Below are positions 39,111 through 52,756 of a stretch of 64,000 bases of DNA, piece after piece. The translations under genes and the position numbers were made by a program. How positions within the stretch are numbered: position 1 is the stretch's first letter; the number at the start of each line of letters is the position of its first letter. The notes beneath the pieces were generated by a model that was not told the DNA's origin, did no database searches, and was given only the letters and a program-made list of their open reading frames with translations. The DNA comes from Larus michahellis (Eukaryota > Chordata > Aves > Charadriiformes > Laridae), in NCBI RefSeq assembly GCF_964199755.1, contig NC_133906.1, positions 9,114,001 to 9,178,000 of the forward strand, written 5' to 3'.

Positions 39111-42100
39111 ATTAATTATAATCTTCAAATATGTGTGATTTTTATCATGTTCATTTTTATACGCCCAGGCGCCTTTTAGTAAAGATCTGTATATAGATCA
39201 CTCTTTTCATCTTTTTTGTCAGTCAGTCCCTCCAGACCTACTGTGGTTACTTTTCTCTGAACTCTCTTCAGTTTGTCATTAACTTACTAACAACAGGGGC
39301 CGGCACTGAATGTCGTATACAAACCTGTAAGTGAACGTCAACCCAACAGCTGCTAAAAGCTATTCTCTTGAAAACCTATAACATTCAAGGAACTACTTGA
39401 TATGTAATTAATGTATGGACTGGATCTGATATACTCCTAGGATTAAGCTATAATGGTCTGTAAATACTCTATAGCATCCAGACAGGTTTTTACATCAATT
39501 TCACGCTTCTGGAAGATTTAACCTAATTTTTTCGCAGTGTTTCAACAGACAATGACTGTGCACTGTCCAAGATGGCACAGCAGCGCACTTGATTGAATGC
39601 ACATGTATCAGACAGGAGCAGCCATAAAGACATTAACATTATTTCAGCTATTCACATTGCTTAATTTTAAGCTCCTAAATTCGGATATCTGAGACAGTGA
39701 CTCAGAGAAGCCTAGTTTATATGCTTTGAATCATCCTGTGGAGCTGCCAGATAACTAAGTCAGTCAACAGGCTCCTTAAATGAGACAGCCTGATTGCTCT
39801 GGCAATAGAAAGTTCCTCTGTGATGCTTTTAGGCCCCTTGATTTTAAAGTAGTTCCTGCAAGCATCAATCTCCTCTTCCTCTGTAGGTCCGCTGGTGTCT
39901 GTGATACAAAAAATTCAGGCTGGCCTTAGCTGTGACTCTTCACCTGCTCAGTGTAAGGTTTTAGAACAATTAGAGATTTCTGCATCAGCTCTAACTCTGG
40001 GTTAGTCCTAGAGCAGTGATGTGCAAATAAGGAAAAAACAAAGAACTCATCTCTGTGTTGCACAAAGTCAAAACTGCCAACAGCTGAAAAGCTGGAATTG
40101 GCTTAAGCTAGGCTCACTGGTTTGAAAGAGAATTAAAATATTTCAGTCAATTAAAGTTTTGTAATTTATCTCTATGACAGCAATGGAGATCTGCCTGCCT
40201 ACACGTTACCGAATATATATTTTCTTAAAATTAGGGAAGCTGCATAGATGAAGGCTACCTTTCTGTTTCAACCTCCTTCATATGCTCTGATCAGCTGGAC
40301 CTTCTGAACGGAGGAGAACTTGCACCTCCCCTGGATGTTCCCCATGTCTGTGAGAGCAACTGGATCTGGCCAGGGATGCAATGACCAACAGAGGTCTGTA
40401 GCATCTGGAAGATAGCAAAGAAGGGAAGGGAGCATGCTTGAAAACAGGAACTGACCTACTCTCAAATCTCAGGGGTGGGAAAAAAAAAAAGACAGCTTTT
40501 CTGTAGACCCAGGAAACATCATATGCAGCTCATTCAACCCAGGGTGAACCTGAAAGTTTGCAGAGTAGAAAGCAGGATGAGATAAAAATACCATCCTGTC
40601 AAGGGCACAGTAAGCAAAAATTTTGTTGGCAATGGTTTCTTTTAAAGTCTTGTTCAGCAGCACTGAGTTTTCACTTGTTAAGGAGCCTTTTCTTTCTGCT
40701 TTATAAAGCATAACTTCAAAAACAAAGAGCCTGCTGGAGGCTTCTGTGGGTTCATTTCATGCACCAAAAAAAGAGAGTCTAAAGCCTGTGGTCCTTCTGA
40801 AGTCCCACCACATTTCCTCAGGCAAAATTGCAATCAATTTTCTTGAGTATAGCAATATCAAGGCTTCTACAACTCAGTGGTGCCTTCTCTGAATGTATGA
40901 ATTTCATCAACTGGAGACTGAAGATCTCCTGAAGATCTCCAGCTCTTGCATGGCTGAAGGTGCATTCCTATAACAGCTGCAAAGCATGAACTTTGATCAA
41001 TTGAAACATGAATTATTTCTTATAAAAGCAGCAATGTGAATAAGTTACAATGACTGCAGGATTAGTATGTGCTATAAAATTATTGCAACTCAGTATCCCT
41101 CAGGAAAGACCCAATGCCTCTCCCTTGCTTAATGTCAAACATGGCTGTATTGTTCCCTGTGTGGGACTATCACTGGCTGTGGGCATCATCTGCTCTGCCA
41201 TCCCTGTAACGTTTGTATGTACTTCAGGTACTGTGGAATTCTTGTACCTAGTTTAACTCTGGATACCTGAATTAACAGTGGGTCTTACTGAAGGCGCTAA
41301 CGGTGTCTTCTGTTTGCGCCAGCCAAGGCGTTCTTCAAAATTCCAGTGAGCTGGGAAAACGGCCTAAACCAACAGTACGCTCAGGTCTGTTGTGTCACTG
41401 TGCAACTGCTTGAAACCAGTGGTACCAAAATTATGAAGAAAAATTTAAAATGTGCATTCATCTTATGGTGAGCATGCCGATTGTGTGGTGAAGAAATATG
41501 TGACGTGCATACATGACTAAATGCAAAAGAAAAATATCAAGTTTTCGACACTCAGCTGGTCCAGGCAGCAGCACTTGAAAGTCAAAGAGCAGCGAGCTAG
41601 CAGTTCTCATCAGTCAGTGCGTATTGCTTCAGTGAGGATCCTTGGTCTTTGTGGAAGAAAATCCATAAATACATTGCCAATGTTACCACTGGTTTGCGTA
41701 TTGCTTTATCAGAGCTTTGGTCGAGATCTATTACCTGCCAAGGCATTTAAAGCTGCTTCACAGAAAAGGTGGAATGGTTTAGCGGAGAGCAGCAGAAGCT
41801 AATGACTAAAGACAAAGGGCAGATAAATGAGAACCTATGGTTTTGACTTGGAGACCTGCAGAGTCATGACGTCATGGCATTAAGTTTCATCCTGTCTGTC
41901 TGAATTTTTAAAACACCATTGAAATGTGGAGAGAAGCAGGTCTCTACTGTGTGACCTCAAGAGCTGTATGGTCATGTAAGGAGATGACTGTAGCAAAAAC
42001 GCTGATCTAAGCTGTGGCTTCCAGAAATTCGGTAAATTAATGGGAGTCCTTTAGAAACTAATACAGTTTTTAATACAGAAATGAATACAGACTGATTTGC

Positions 42101-45100
42101 AGTCATTTAGGAAGTGACCTTGGAGTTACCTGTTCGTTCCAGCTGGTGCCAGGCACACACATAGCAATAGCATTTTGTTCAAGGGAGTATTAATAAAAAA
42201 ATAATTACATTTTCATGAATACAATAATCCATAACTTACAAAACTTACAAACTTATGAAATGAACCTAGCAAAGTCTAAGGAAATGTGTTCTCAAAATAC
42301 TTTTTACTTGTATTTTATTTCTTCATTTGGTACAGGTCATTATACAATCAAGACAGAGATTAAAAAAGGTGACATATGGACATATAATACATTTATAATA
42401 GTTCTGATACTTACTTAAAGTTCACATAAACCTGAATTGATTACAGAAGTTGAATATGAGCTTCTTTTGTCATTGGGAGTATAACTTCCTTGTTAGGATG
42501 CTATGAACAGTTTTAGCACATAAAAAGATAGGATCTGTAACTAGCATTAAGGAATTTGGCATGCCAAAATGGTAAAGATGTGCGTTATTAGACTACAGAA
42601 AATTTTCACTCCCTTTATCTTAAAAAGATGCTTATAGCTGTCTTAAAGTAGTATTCAAATGATGAGAGTGGGTTTAGGGCTGTGGGGAAAGGCTATTGCT
42701 GCTTGCTAATGAGGGCTTGTTATAGGACCAGCCACTGCTTAATGGCATCATTCACTGAAGCCGCCGGGCTGATGTCCACGACACAAGAACAACCTCCCCA
42801 GCTACTGTAATGGTAACGTGGCAGAAGCCAGTGATGAAGTGTCACGGACAATGCAGTACCTTCTCGTGCTCGGATAATCTCTTTAGCTCAGGAATACTAT
42901 CGGCCAAGTTGTGCTGTGCTCCGACCTACGGACAGGTTTCAGAATCAGTTCCTTTCCAGTCTAGTGCCTTCCTCAAGTCCTAAATCTGCTCCTAGTCAGT
43001 TTTTCAGCTTCATGGCAGTAGCTCATAAACGTGAAGTCATCGCCAAAGTGGTCTTTGAAAACATTTTGTGACGTTTTTCCATGTAAATGCTGGTGTAATC
43101 TTTGATAGCACAAAAAGTTGTGGGATTTCTATTTGCAAAAACAGCCCGTAAAGGGTAAGCAGCTGTGTGATTCTGCCTGTTGTCTGTGTAGAACTGGAAT
43201 CTCAGAACGTGAGCATTTTTTATAAAGTAGGTTGTGCTTGAGGGGGGTCGTTTTCAAATGTTACATTCTAGAGAATTTACATATTATAAAGTACCAACAT
43301 TTGGTTTTGTGTATTTGTGACACTGATATTTTTCTCTAAGTGCTATAACCTAGTGGCAATTTAGGGGGTGAAAGTTAGAGCAAACGATGTCTTCACTTCA
43401 TGCTGCAAAGGATCCTGAGATGGAGCTTGCAGTTAATTCAAGGGAATAAGACTCACTGAACTAATTGGTTCACGCAATACTTCTAGGTGATAAAGATTTC
43501 TGAAGGTCTTTCTCTAAGACAGTCTAGGACTCATAGGTGTGCTGTGGCGTGCACGTGAAAAATAAAACCCTAATCTTCTCTGGGGAGCAGAACAATAATT
43601 TTTATTTGCTCCCATTCACCATCCATTTTGACCCAGTTTTTGTTTGAGATTTATCTTTATTGAATCCAAGAATATGAAATGAAATTGTTGACACAAAGTC
43701 AATAATTTATTCATGTTCGCCCACAGTCTCCAACCGCAGCAGGATTTTTTTATGATCCTGTCTTCCCAGAAATGACTTCATGAAGTCTATTTAGTTCAGG
43801 CCTTCTTGTCAGATATGATGAATCCAATAGCAAATTCTGGCGGACTTCACTTCGACTGTTCAAGGCTAACTGCTTCTTTTTTTTCTGCATTATCCTCTGA
43901 TGGGCATTATCATGGTACCCATTATCCCAGGACAGCAAGGGAACACTTTTTAAGTGCGCTGTTGATAAATTGGCTGGTAAAGGAGAGAAGGTACTGAGAA
44001 ACTTTTATCTTAGATCATGTCTTTGATGTGCCACAGCCCTGATGCCACATGCTATAAGAATCAGATTTCCAGCTTTCCATCTATTGAAAATCACCACATC
44101 TTGTTTATTTTATTGGATAAATGCATTTGCCCTTTTCGTATGTTTCTCGTCAGACCATCTCAGATTTATGAAGCTCCTCTGTTTATTTAGCAACCGGAGC
44201 TTGTGCTATGAACTTTAATCACTGAACAGAAAATGGGCAGCGTTCCCAGTTACAGCAATTGCTAAAAGGAAGCTGCTTCATTTGAAAAATCTTGCTAGGC
44301 AACTGGGCCAGTGCTGCGGTGGGGTGTGCCAGGTTCCTCGTGAAGTACTTTTCTTCCTTTCGTCCACTGGTAATTCTCTACAAAGTTGTAGAAAACCTTT
44401 GCGTGGTAGGAAATTGTTAATCTTACAGCTCCAGCTGAATAGTTCTTTTAGGAAAAGAAAATCCATTTCTTTAACAAATTCAGTGCTCGTGGGGAGAGAG
44501 GAACAGTCTGTTCATCTGAACTCAGGTTTGGGATTCTAGCAATTCCTGAACTCTAGTCCCTGTGCGAAATAAGGCTTTTCCTCTGATCAGAAAGAGATCA
44601 TTTGGCTTTTCTGACTCACCGTCTGCTCTATAATTAGTGAATGGGCAGAACCTGAAGCTTTATGTGTAATGTATGTTTCATAGGGAATTATTGCAAAAAT
44701 GTTAGAAATCTATGATTTCTGTGGATTATTTTTGCTAACCTGGTTTCTTAAGGCTGATGTGGAAGACAGCCAGCTGGGCAAGGCCCTTCTATAGCATTCT
44801 GTGAGCAGAAAAAATCAGAACTGCGTTCCATAAACTTCAGAATTGTGCGAGAGTTGACATACAGAGAGGAGGATTGCCCTGCAGAAGTCATAGCAAACAT
44901 TATATGTAAACGATACACAGCATCCAAATGTCTTAGGATAGCAGGAAAAGCCATCTGCTTGCTCTAAACTGCTTCTGTACTCTCATTTTTATGTTTTTTA
45001 AACAAACTAAGAAGTTCTACCCAGAAAGCATTTGACATGGGAAGGATTCATAGTTACATAGTTGTTTTGCAATATTAACATTAGTATCTACTTTGTAGAG

Positions 45101-45527
45101 CAATAAATACTCAACATGCACCTGCTTAAATAATTTTCAAATAGAAATTGATCTGGATTATTTTTTTTTAAATGCACAGCAACATCAAACTAACTTACAA
45201 CAAACCTCTGTTCTTTGGTTCTTTGGTGTGGTCTTTTTTGTCTGTTGTTGAGCAAAAAAAAAAAAAGGACACGCAGGTAAGTAGAGTCAGACAAAACAAG
45301 AAAGAAAAATGAAAAATTCAGGAAAGAAAAAGTAATGTAAGAAGGAAAAGTTATTGCTACAATACCATTATTTAGTAAGCACCTGACATCTAGCACTAAA
45401 GGGATTTAAATAGTTCAGCTTTGGGTGTTCTTTTTTTGAACAGAAAGAGTGGATACCACTGGGAAATGCACAGAAATGAACGGTGTGCATAACCTTTGCA
45501 GGAAGCTGTTATTTCATGTTGCTTTAC

Positions 45528-45627
45528 CGATGAGGGCAGCAGCCACGCGGAAGGGTTTGCCTGGCAGCGCCACGGCTGGCGCCCCTTTCCCGGCGGGCAG
45601 GTTAGCGGGGAGCAGCCTTTGGCCCGA
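45528..45627. promoter_or_regulatory. Small CpG-rich patch in intron 2
   Basis: About ten CpG dinucleotides occur in 100 bp, for example in CACGCGG, GGCGCC and CCCGGCGGG, within otherwise CpG-poor intron. It lies 1.2 kb upstream of exon 3. It is shorter than a formal CpG island, so it may be an unmethylated regulatory element or just a local GC-rich patch. Confidence 0.3.
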
Positions 45628-46783
45628 CTCTCAAGCAGTGCTTGGACCTGTGCTTGAAGCTGTGGCAAAACACTTCATCTACTCTGTCACTGCTCCCCTG
45701 CTCATGATACAAACGCTTCATTGAAAGACCATGTTCTTCAGGCGATAGATGAGGATGATTAAAAACTTAAGGAAAAATGAGACTCTGAGTCATAACAAGA
45801 AGCCTTTTACTGTCCGTCTGCTAACGTATCAAGAGCATTTTCCTTTTTGCAGAACAAGACATAAGATGGTTCAATTATTCATATTGAAAAAATAATTTCC
45901 TCTCAAAGAGTTAGAGGAACTGGGCCATTGTTGCATGTGTAGTTTTCCCATTAACTAATTTTAAAGCTTAGTGTGCGATTTTCTGTTTGCTTAGATGATT
46001 AAGAGCAGTTGAAGGATCAATTATTGAAAAGGCAACGTCAAAAAGTTTGCTATTTCCTGAAACATTGAGCAACAGTTTGTTGATGAAATAGTCATTTCTT
46101 TTCCTTGAACTCCAAGGCTGTTTTTCCTTTTTTTATTTTTTTTAATTTAGAAGCTTTTTATTTCTTATCTTAACTTTTCCATTACACTTGGACTCCAGTT
46201 GCATCTTTTTGCTCAATATTAAGAGGTCATTTGGCTGCTGTTCTGCGTCTTGAAGTTGTTCCTGTGGGCTAAGCTCAGGATTTGTAATTACCTTTTGAGA
46301 GTTGCAAACTGGAGAGACCTGAAACAAGCGTAGCTGAGGTAGCAGTTTATTTCTTTCAGGATCTGTATGTCGTTTTTGGAAATTACCTGAGAAATAGTCA
46401 CATAGTTCAAAGCAATGATTTTTTTTTGGTAATTTGTCTGTATTTGTTGAATAAGATACTTTAAAACACCTCTGTTAGTCTGAACAACTTTATGTCTTTT
46501 GCTGTGGAGATTATAGGGCTAATACTAGAATGAAAAAGAACTTTTGTTGTAGTTTCTTTTTATTCCATGTGAAGATTTTATTTGAACGTGATATATGGGG
46601 ACGTGATACTATGGAAGTGCCTAAATCATTAATTACTAGCTTGCTGTGCTGTCTTTCAAAAAAAAAAAAAAAATACAGCAATGTGTCACCACCCCCCTAT
46701 TTTATTTTTTTGAAGCCTCACTGACCAGGAGGCCTGACTTCCTGATGTTGCTATTCACACATGACGTGTTTTTAATGTCACAG

Positions 46784-46988
46784 GGAAGAACATGCTTATG
46801 TTGAGAAATGCTGGAAAGACGTCCGAGTGGGGGATTTTGTGCAGCTGCAGTGCAACGAGACCATCCCAGCCGATATCCTCCTGCTGTACTCCTCTGATCA
46901 GAACGGGGTCTGTCACTTGGAAACTGCCAACCTCGATGGAGAGACCAACCTTAAACAACGACAAGTGGTGATGGGGTTCTCCAGCCAG
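46784..46988 (+). CDS. ATP10B: ATP10B coding exon 3 (actuator domain, DGET)
   Basis: The exon has 205 nt, from phase 2 to phase 0, covering residues 157-225. It encodes [20 protein letters not shown], the [15 protein letters not shown] block and [22 protein letters not shown] (208-211) is the P-type ATPase actuator motif that drives dephosphorylation of the aspartyl-phosphate. The acceptor is AATGTCACAG and the donor CCAG|GTAAGC. Both canonical exon 2 and the alternative exon 36113-36615 can join here without changing frame: the first base completes Lys (AAG) or Arg (AGG) respectively. Confidence 0.95.
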
Positions 46989-49840
46989 GTAAGCCTGCTG
47001 AAAACGCAGCCCGTGCAGCGCGGGGTTGGCCTGTGCCCGTCAGCACACCAGCTCCAGCCATGAATTGCTTCTGACGGGCTGGTTGCCCTGTTAGAGCTAT
47101 GAAAGCATTTTGCTGTCCAAGCTTATGCCCTGTATGGAAAGCAGCAGTTTATCCCAAAATATTTTTGTTATTCTGGCCCAGGGATGGCTGTATATAAAGG
47201 AAGATTAGTTCAGACAGTAGTTGTTTGCAGAAAACTGCATCAACAGATGCTGAAGCAGCAACACGTGGCACCACCATTTGGGACAGCAGCAAATCTTTCG
47301 TGTGTATTCACCATCCCTGCACCACAGGGTGTCACGACACACAGCACATCCGACACCAAAGCAAAAAAAATACTGAGTGAATTATTTGTGCCTGGAAATT
47401 GGAAATCAGCTCGTGGTGCCTCTTCCAAAGCGGCCACGGGCTTCCTGATGGATTTGCTTCTCTGTTGGAGCTGACATACCATTGCTTGTTTGCTGGGCAG
47501 GTGGATGTATGGCAGTTCAACTGGGAAATGCTCTAAGGCACGCTAAATTGTAATGAAATAGCGGAATCTTTTACAGGAGTATGATAAGCGTTTCAATAGG
47601 AACTCAATGTAAATTAAAATGCGTGAAGTTAAACAAAACTTATATGATTAACATCATTTTGATTGTTAGCAGAGATTCAGTTTGGATGCCTAAAGTCACC
47701 TTTTTCCATAGGCTGTATCATTTCCTTTTTAAAAATACTTTACTAGTATATTCTCTTGACTTGTGTTTGACAAACCTGAAGAAAACAAGAAAATATGACT
47801 TAGGGAGAATTGTTCTTGTTACATTTTTCAATATCTTTTCAAACAGAGCAGGAAAGTTTTTCAAATAACACAGAACAAGTTTAAGGAGTTGTAGCATGTG
47901 AAGAGGAATATTTTGTTCCATTGGCATCACTCCAGCAGACAGTAAATCCAAAAAAATGGCAGGTAATTCTAGGAATTATGTCCATTTATTTAGCCATTAG
48001 TAGCAGTGCCATTAGGAAGATCTTTTGGGGTTATTGGTGGGTGGGACACAGCTGCCAGCGAGCAACCACATTTATTAAACAAAAGCACTCCATTTCCATG
48101 GCCAGTTGTGGTCAGGTGCTGTACTCCAGCGTTACTTGCTCTTTGTTCAAATGGAAATCACTTTGCAAGCACAATTAAGGGCTTTCTCGGGTTGTGGATG
48201 ACATAGTATAAAGCGTACTGTTGCCAGCGCTTTCCAATGATGACTGGGGAGAGGTTTTTCTCCTGAGAAACACTGAAAATTTTCAATATGTAGAGATTTA
48301 GCAAGAAACCCAATAAACTGGCTACTTCACTACAAAAAATAAACATTCTGCCTTTGTGTCACATAGCCATAGTTTACACGCTACGTTCTGTATTTTTGCT
48401 TTTAGAGGAAAAGAGAGTCCTCTACTATCATACAAAATGCAAATTTTTGCCTCAGTCATTTATAACATGAGGAAGTCTTCAAAATCCCCACATGCTGAAT
48501 TATGCTTCAGACTGCCTAGTCAAGGTTATTTTCTTTAGACTTTGAGTTGTTATTTAGATAAACTGTATGGCCGGAAGTGTTTAAACTTACAAAGTCTTGT
48601 TACCTTGGCAGATTGGAATGCAGTTCTGACCGTGGTGACAGCCAGTGGTCAGGAAGGTCAGAGCTTAAACAGTCGACTATATTCACCTGTTATTTTAACG
48701 TATTAGTGTAAACAGTCTATTGGCTAAAAAAAAACCCCAGTGTGCTAAATATCATACGTACAGGTTTTAGTGGGCTCACTTCTTCCTTGTTCTTTGAACT
48801 TTGTTTAGTCCTGTCATTTATGTGCTTTACAAAACTTATTCAGATCTAATTGTGTCTATAAAGTGTGACTCTAAGGAAGGAGGAAATACATATGAACCGG
48901 GGTTTGTTCTTTGGTTTAGGATATGCTTAGGAATATTGAATTCGCCTACCTGTAAAAGACTAAGGAAGACTATTTTTTTTTTCCCTTTTATGCCAGGGGA
49001 TAAAAGGGGATTTTCAAAAGTAAATTTTCAATTTCATTTTCAAAAGTAAAACTCTTGTCATCAAAAGGAAAAAATGTTGAGAGAAGAACCATTTTTCTTT
49101 ACCCCTTTCCTGCTAGAAACCTATTAGCTTTCTTCATTAGTAATGAATCCTCTAGGTGACTTTTGCATCTTCCTGATCTCCTGTTGTACAAATATTTCCA
49201 GCGCAACCAAATATGTACTGATTTTCCTGTTGAGTTTACTGTCTTGAACAAGATTCAGTGGAGGTGAATGATACCTCTCAAAAGAGATTCTATTAACATT
49301 CAGCCACATGGGTCAGAAGGTACACAAAATGCCGTTATAGTCATCAAGCTTTTATATTTGCTCCAATTTCGTTTTTTTTTTTAGATCAGATTCTCTACTT
49401 GCTTGTACTTAGATATTATATATATTAAAAAAAAAAAAGTTTCAAACTCCTGATAAATCCTGAAATTATTTTCATTTGAGTTTGCTTTTGGTTGAAGGCT
49501 AGTTTTGTTTCATAAATAATTTGAACTATTTGTTACATTCACTTTAAATGAAGACAGATGTTTTCACTAATTGGCATCTGTGATGTCTTGTCCAATACCC
49601 AGCATTTCTTCATTTAATTTAACCAGTTGTTAATCCAAGGGAGGAAAAATCTCAGATCTTTACTCAGCCCCTCCAGACCTTTGCTTCAGGCTGAATGAGC
49701 AAACTGCCTCTGCTCCTCCTCGTAGGGCAAGTGCTCCAGACCCCAACTATCCTATGGCCTATATTTAGCTGCTCTTATTGTTTATCTTTTCAAGTACTCA
49801 TTGGATTGGACGCTCATTCTCAGTGTGTTTCCTCTTGCAG
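46989..49840 (+). other. ATP10B: ATP10B intron 3
   Basis: A 2.9-kb intron with a T-tract near 49371-49382 and an A-tract near 49428-49438. No mobile element is recognised. It ends with the strong acceptor TTTCCTCTTGCAG. Confidence 0.85.
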
Positions 49841-49926
49841 AATACTTTGTTTGAACCCGAATTTTTCCAAAACACCATCATCTGTGAAATGCCTAACAAT
49901 GATCTCAATAAATTCAAAGGGTACAT
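49841..49926 (+). CDS. ATP10B: ATP10B coding exon 4 (actuator domain, continued)
   Basis: An 86-nt exon from phase 0 to phase 2, residues 226-254. It encodes [20 protein letters not shown] and then DLNKFKGYM, matching the E-x-P-N-N-x-L-x-K-F-K-G block found at this place in class V flippases. The donor AT|GTAAGT is consensus. The short size and both phases match the junctions of exons 3 and 5. Confidence 0.93.
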
Positions 49927-52649
49927 GTAAGTATTTGTTATCCATAAATGCATTTTGTATCTGAACTTTAATATTTCTCTTGGATGGAAGGAATGTATTT
50001 TGCAGAAATTGATGGATCTCACTGTTACCTATTCCTGGATTCAGAAGTCAATATAAGATGTGGACTGGAATATGTGCTTTGAGGCAAGGCAGGACCAAGG
50101 CTTGACACTGAATTTGCGGTTGTTTCATATGAACTGTTTGCACAAGGTTTCAGCTCTTTTCAGAATTCAGACATAAGCTCTTTTACATTTGACCTGAGGG
50201 TTAGGCTAGGCTAGATTTTAAATCTAAATCCTTCCTAATGTTTAAAGATATTCAGCTGCATGGCTTTAGTTTCTTCATACTTACGGCCACAGGGAAAAGG
50301 TATCCAGGACAAACAAATGTGATTTTCTTCTTACAGATAGAAAAAGCAAGCAAGCAAGCAAGAAAAATCCTACTGAACCAATGTTTTAGACTAGTATAAA
50401 AAAGTGCTTTTTTTTTTTGAGTGTAAACCTATGTACGTGTGGAAAAAGCCACGTCCTCTGTTCCTTATATTCTTTCTTCATTAAATAATTCTGGCACAGG
50501 CATAACAGGGAAATCTATGCTAGCAAATTCAGCAGATTTAAGCCCATTCCCTGGCTATAAGGCAAATTTGTATGGCATGGTTCATGTCCTAAAATTCTCT
50601 TGTGCCCCAGTCCAGGGTAGCTGTTTCCCAAAGCCCTCTTCAGAGCAGTCGTTGGTCCATGCTGGTTCCCACACCACACCAGAGAACTGTCTGAAATACC
50701 TGCTGCCCCAGACCCAATGTATGCTCCACATTATACAAATAATTTAACTGTATGAATGTGCCAGCATCCGCATCCATGCCCCAGATTTGTTAAGTTTACT
50801 AGTAGCTAAACTAGGATTTAATGTCTCTGCAAGAACGCAGTGAGAGTGTTGCACCTGGAGTAGCTGCAAATGGCCAGATCCTCTGACATAAGCAGGGGGT
50901 TCTCGCCCATTAGCACTGACCATGCTTAATCGGGTCTTGAGGATTTATGCCCTGTAAGAATGATGCCTCTAATAGCAACGCCATTTCCCCTCTACTGTGA
51001 TATCTTAAAAGGCAAAAAGAGGTCAAGTTTGTATCGATTGCTGACTGTGGTTGCTGGCTTTGAGGACCATTGGGTGTAATCTAAATTGAAGCAATCCTTC
51101 CAATTAGCCTGCTGTAACATGGCACAAGAGCACTGAGATTATAGAAATCTAGGTGATATGTCACAAGAAAACACACACAAATACACACCTTTAGGAGCCA
51201 GGATTCTATTGAAAGTCTGTAACAGAAATCTCTTTTGGAAATGCCTATTATCTCACCTGCTTGGTGGAATATGGAATTGGTTGCCTTTCTCTCACTGCTT
51301 CAGGGGTAGATGAAATAATGGGCAGTGAAAATTATTTATTAACATTTAGTGGAGTTTCTGTCTTTGGTTTGCTGTTATTCGAGCTATTTTGTAAACGCAA
51401 ATTACTTGGAACGGGTTACATTTTTCTCCAAGAACCCTTAATAAATTATTGAGGCTCTGTTGCCTTGCTATAAAACAGTAGCAGTATTCTCTCTGCTAAA
51501 AATGGTAAGAGCAAACTTAGTGACATCCATCTGACATGCCTGAACACAGCAAATTCTGCTCAAGGGGATGCAAGAAGGTTTCTATTAAATGAGTACACCA
51601 AGACTGAATACAGATTCCCAGAAAAACAGGTTTCTGGCATTATTTTTTACAATTCTGCCAGCTGTAGGTTGTTGGTGCCTAAACCTTTTCACTTGTCTAT
51701 TTGGTGTCATGTAATCATGTGCAGCTGCACACAGACATAGGACGGTACTTAGCCCTGAGATAGCACCTAACTTTGCCCTCCGTTTACGTGATGCTGCAGT
51801 TTACTGGTAAATGCAATGCCAAATATAAAATACAAAGTAGCAGAAGATACATATTTTAGAAGAAATTCTTTTTGTGTGCTGATATTTATGCAACAAAACC
51901 GGATGGAGTGACTGAAGTAAAAAATCTCAGCTTTGGCATAGATCTCAGGAGGAGCCTACCAGAGTATATAACAAAAACTGGGAGCAAAAGCAGTGTTATG
52001 CTTCCATTTTCAGAGACAAGTAACAAATTGTCTGCTTGATGGAGCACTGACCTTATAATTTTCATTAAGTTTTCATCTGCCTGTTCTGCTAGCAGAAGGA
52101 TCTGGTGTGTGACAGGACATCTTCAGCCAGGATGAAAAGTTTTCCATCCAGCGTGAGAGTGAGGAAGAGAGCCTCAGCCCTAGAGACTCTTCAAGCAAAC
52201 TGAGCTTCACAAAGATGAGAAGCCCTTTGGGGGCTGACAGAGGCACAGAAGCTCTTGCAGGGTGCAGATGTGTTCATCTGAACCTCTACCAGCAGGCAAA
52301 CCCTCCTCAGCTTTCTAAAAGGGTTTCATCTGATTGAAGTCACATAATGTATCTTGGCTTCATTTATGAGATACCGAATCTGCCAGATAAGGCACCAAGT
52401 GAAAGCCAAACTTGCTTCATATTGCCGTCATGATACAAACACCATTTAAGTGGTCTTTAAAAGAAATACTTAGACTTCTCTGACGCTTTTTACTGGAGTC
52501 TTTATTGAAGCTGAGTGAAATAAAAGCAAAACAGGGCCTTCACAGTTCCTTGGTTTCAACTTGAAAGAGACATGGCCACAAAAATTTTGTTTAATACTAT
52601 ATAGTAGAACAGAAAAAGGCACTACTTCATTTTATTTTATTTCTTCTAG
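49927..52649 (+). other. ATP10B: ATP10B intron 4
   Basis: A 2.7-kb intron with an (AAGC)n-like short tandem repeat at about 50345-50365 and a T-tract near 50409-50419. It ends with the acceptor TTTATTTCTTCTAG. No mobile element is recognised. Confidence 0.85.
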
Positions 52650-52756
52650 GGAGCAGCCAAATCATGAACGGATTGGTTTTAACATTGAAAGCCTCTTGCT
52701 TCGTGGATGTACGATCAGAAATACTGAGGCTGCAGTAGGAATTGTTATATATGCAG
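52650..52756 (+). CDS. ATP10B: ATP10B coding exon 5 (actuator domain to M3 linker)
   Basis: A 107-nt exon from phase 2 to phase 1, residues 254-290. It encodes [10 protein letters not shown] followed by [20 protein letters not shown] and IYAG. The LLLRGC-x-(I/L)-RNT segment and the V-x-Y-A-G-H-E-T-K block that continues into exon 6 are diagnostic of P4-ATPases. The donor is GCAG|GTAAGA. Confidence 0.95.

Larger units (their letters stand above)
36616..46783 (+). other. ATP10B: ATP10B intron 2, part after the alternative exon
   Basis: A 10.2-kb intronic stretch ending at the acceptor TTTTTAATGTCACAG. It contains an old CR1 fragment (39020-39110), A- and T-tracts (for example 46658-46673), and a small CpG-rich patch at 45528-45627. 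No further P4-ATPase exon was found in it. Confidence 0.8.
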
